This document shows positions 4,995-5,175 of a DNA stretch of 5,175 bases, piece after piece. The stretch spans positions 1 through 5,175 of the forward strand of contig JACPFH010000746.1 of assembly GCA_016183075.1 (NCBI GenBank), given 5' to 3'. This DNA is from Deltaproteobacteria bacterium. Lineage in GTDB: Bacteria > Desulfobacterota > Binatia > UBA9968. A program made the translations under genes and the position numbers. How positions within the stretch are numbered: position 1 is the stretch's first letter; every line of letters starts with the position of its first letter. The notes below the pieces were generated by a model that was not told where the DNA came from, did not search any database, and saw only the letters and a program-made list of their open reading frames with translations.

Positions 4995-5175
4995 CTAGTT
5001 CTCGGTCAGGTTTACTTTCATCCAGCCCTCAACCTGTCTGAGGAAGCCGGCAAACGGGTCCTCTCCCGGCTGGGGCGCGAAATAGGCCTTGCGCATGTAA
5101 TCCAGGGCGCCTGAATAGTATTCAAACTTCTTGGAGAGTTCTTGAAAGAGAATGAAACCGGTGCGGTAAAGCGAA
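4995..5175 (-). CDS. C-terminal fragment of an unrecognised protein
   Basis: The last 59 codons of a minus-strand gene enter from the right edge and end in TAG at 4995-4997. The visible protein contains TGFILFQELSKKFEYYSGAL, DYMRKAYFAPQPGEDPFAG and ends VEGWMKVNLTEN. It is soluble-looking and rich in aromatic residues, with helical stretches and no membrane segment. I do not recognise the family. It lies 61 nt upstream of mltG in the same direction, so it may be the preceding member of the same operon. The frame is well supported: it is open to the window edge and stops just before the mltG leader, and the codon use looks like that of its neighbours. Confidence 0.7.
   Translation of the reverse strand, partial: SLYRTGFILFQELSKKFEYYSGALDYMRKAYFAPQPGEDPFAGFLRQVEGWMKVNLTEN

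Overview
The window looks like a GC-rich Gram-negative (diderm) bacterial chromosome segment. The clearest evidence is a Pal-type outer-membrane lipoprotein with a lipobox and a peptidoglycan-binding OmpA domain. The style of that Pal (a DQYNLR segment and a C-x6-C pair before WQKNRRA) recalls Nitrospirota, NC10/Rokubacteria or Desulfobacterota proteins. That placement is inference from memory, not a search result. Nothing here looks like phage, plasmid, CRISPR or a defence island.

Most of the window is read on the minus strand. From the right edge leftwards come the C-terminal end of an unrecognised protein (4995-5175), the endolytic transglycosylase MltG (3923-4933), a three-helix membrane protein with a long glycine/charge-rich low-complexity region (2493-3896), and a MoxR-family AAA+ ATPase (1494-2489). 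Spacing is tight (26 nt between mltG and the membrane protein gene, 3 nt between that gene and moxR), so these three are probably one operon. The left edge (1-197) holds the N-terminus of a DUF58 protein, the usual partner of MoxR, again on the minus strand.

The roughly 1.3 kb between moxR and the DUF58 gene is the unusual part. It carries pal (714-1256) on the opposite strand and two non-coding palindromic elements. One, at 295-369, is a mirror-symmetric array in which TTGAAC recurs every 9 bp four times and its complement recurs every 9 bp four times (one copy with a mismatch) around a shared axis. The other, at 1272-1404, is a REPIN-like element: two related palindromic units in inverted orientation inside a perfect 17-bp terminal inverted repeat. 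A strong hairpin (1425-1480) sits just past the moxR stop codon and may terminate pal transcription.

The genes share an envelope theme. MltG cleaves nascent glycan strands, Pal anchors the outer membrane to peptidoglycan, and MoxR/DUF58 with a membrane partner probably act as a chaperone-type system at the envelope. I see no convincing wholly new system. The most interesting points are the split MoxR/DUF58 pair, the two palindromic elements flanking pal, and the uncharacterised membrane protein translated next to MoxR.
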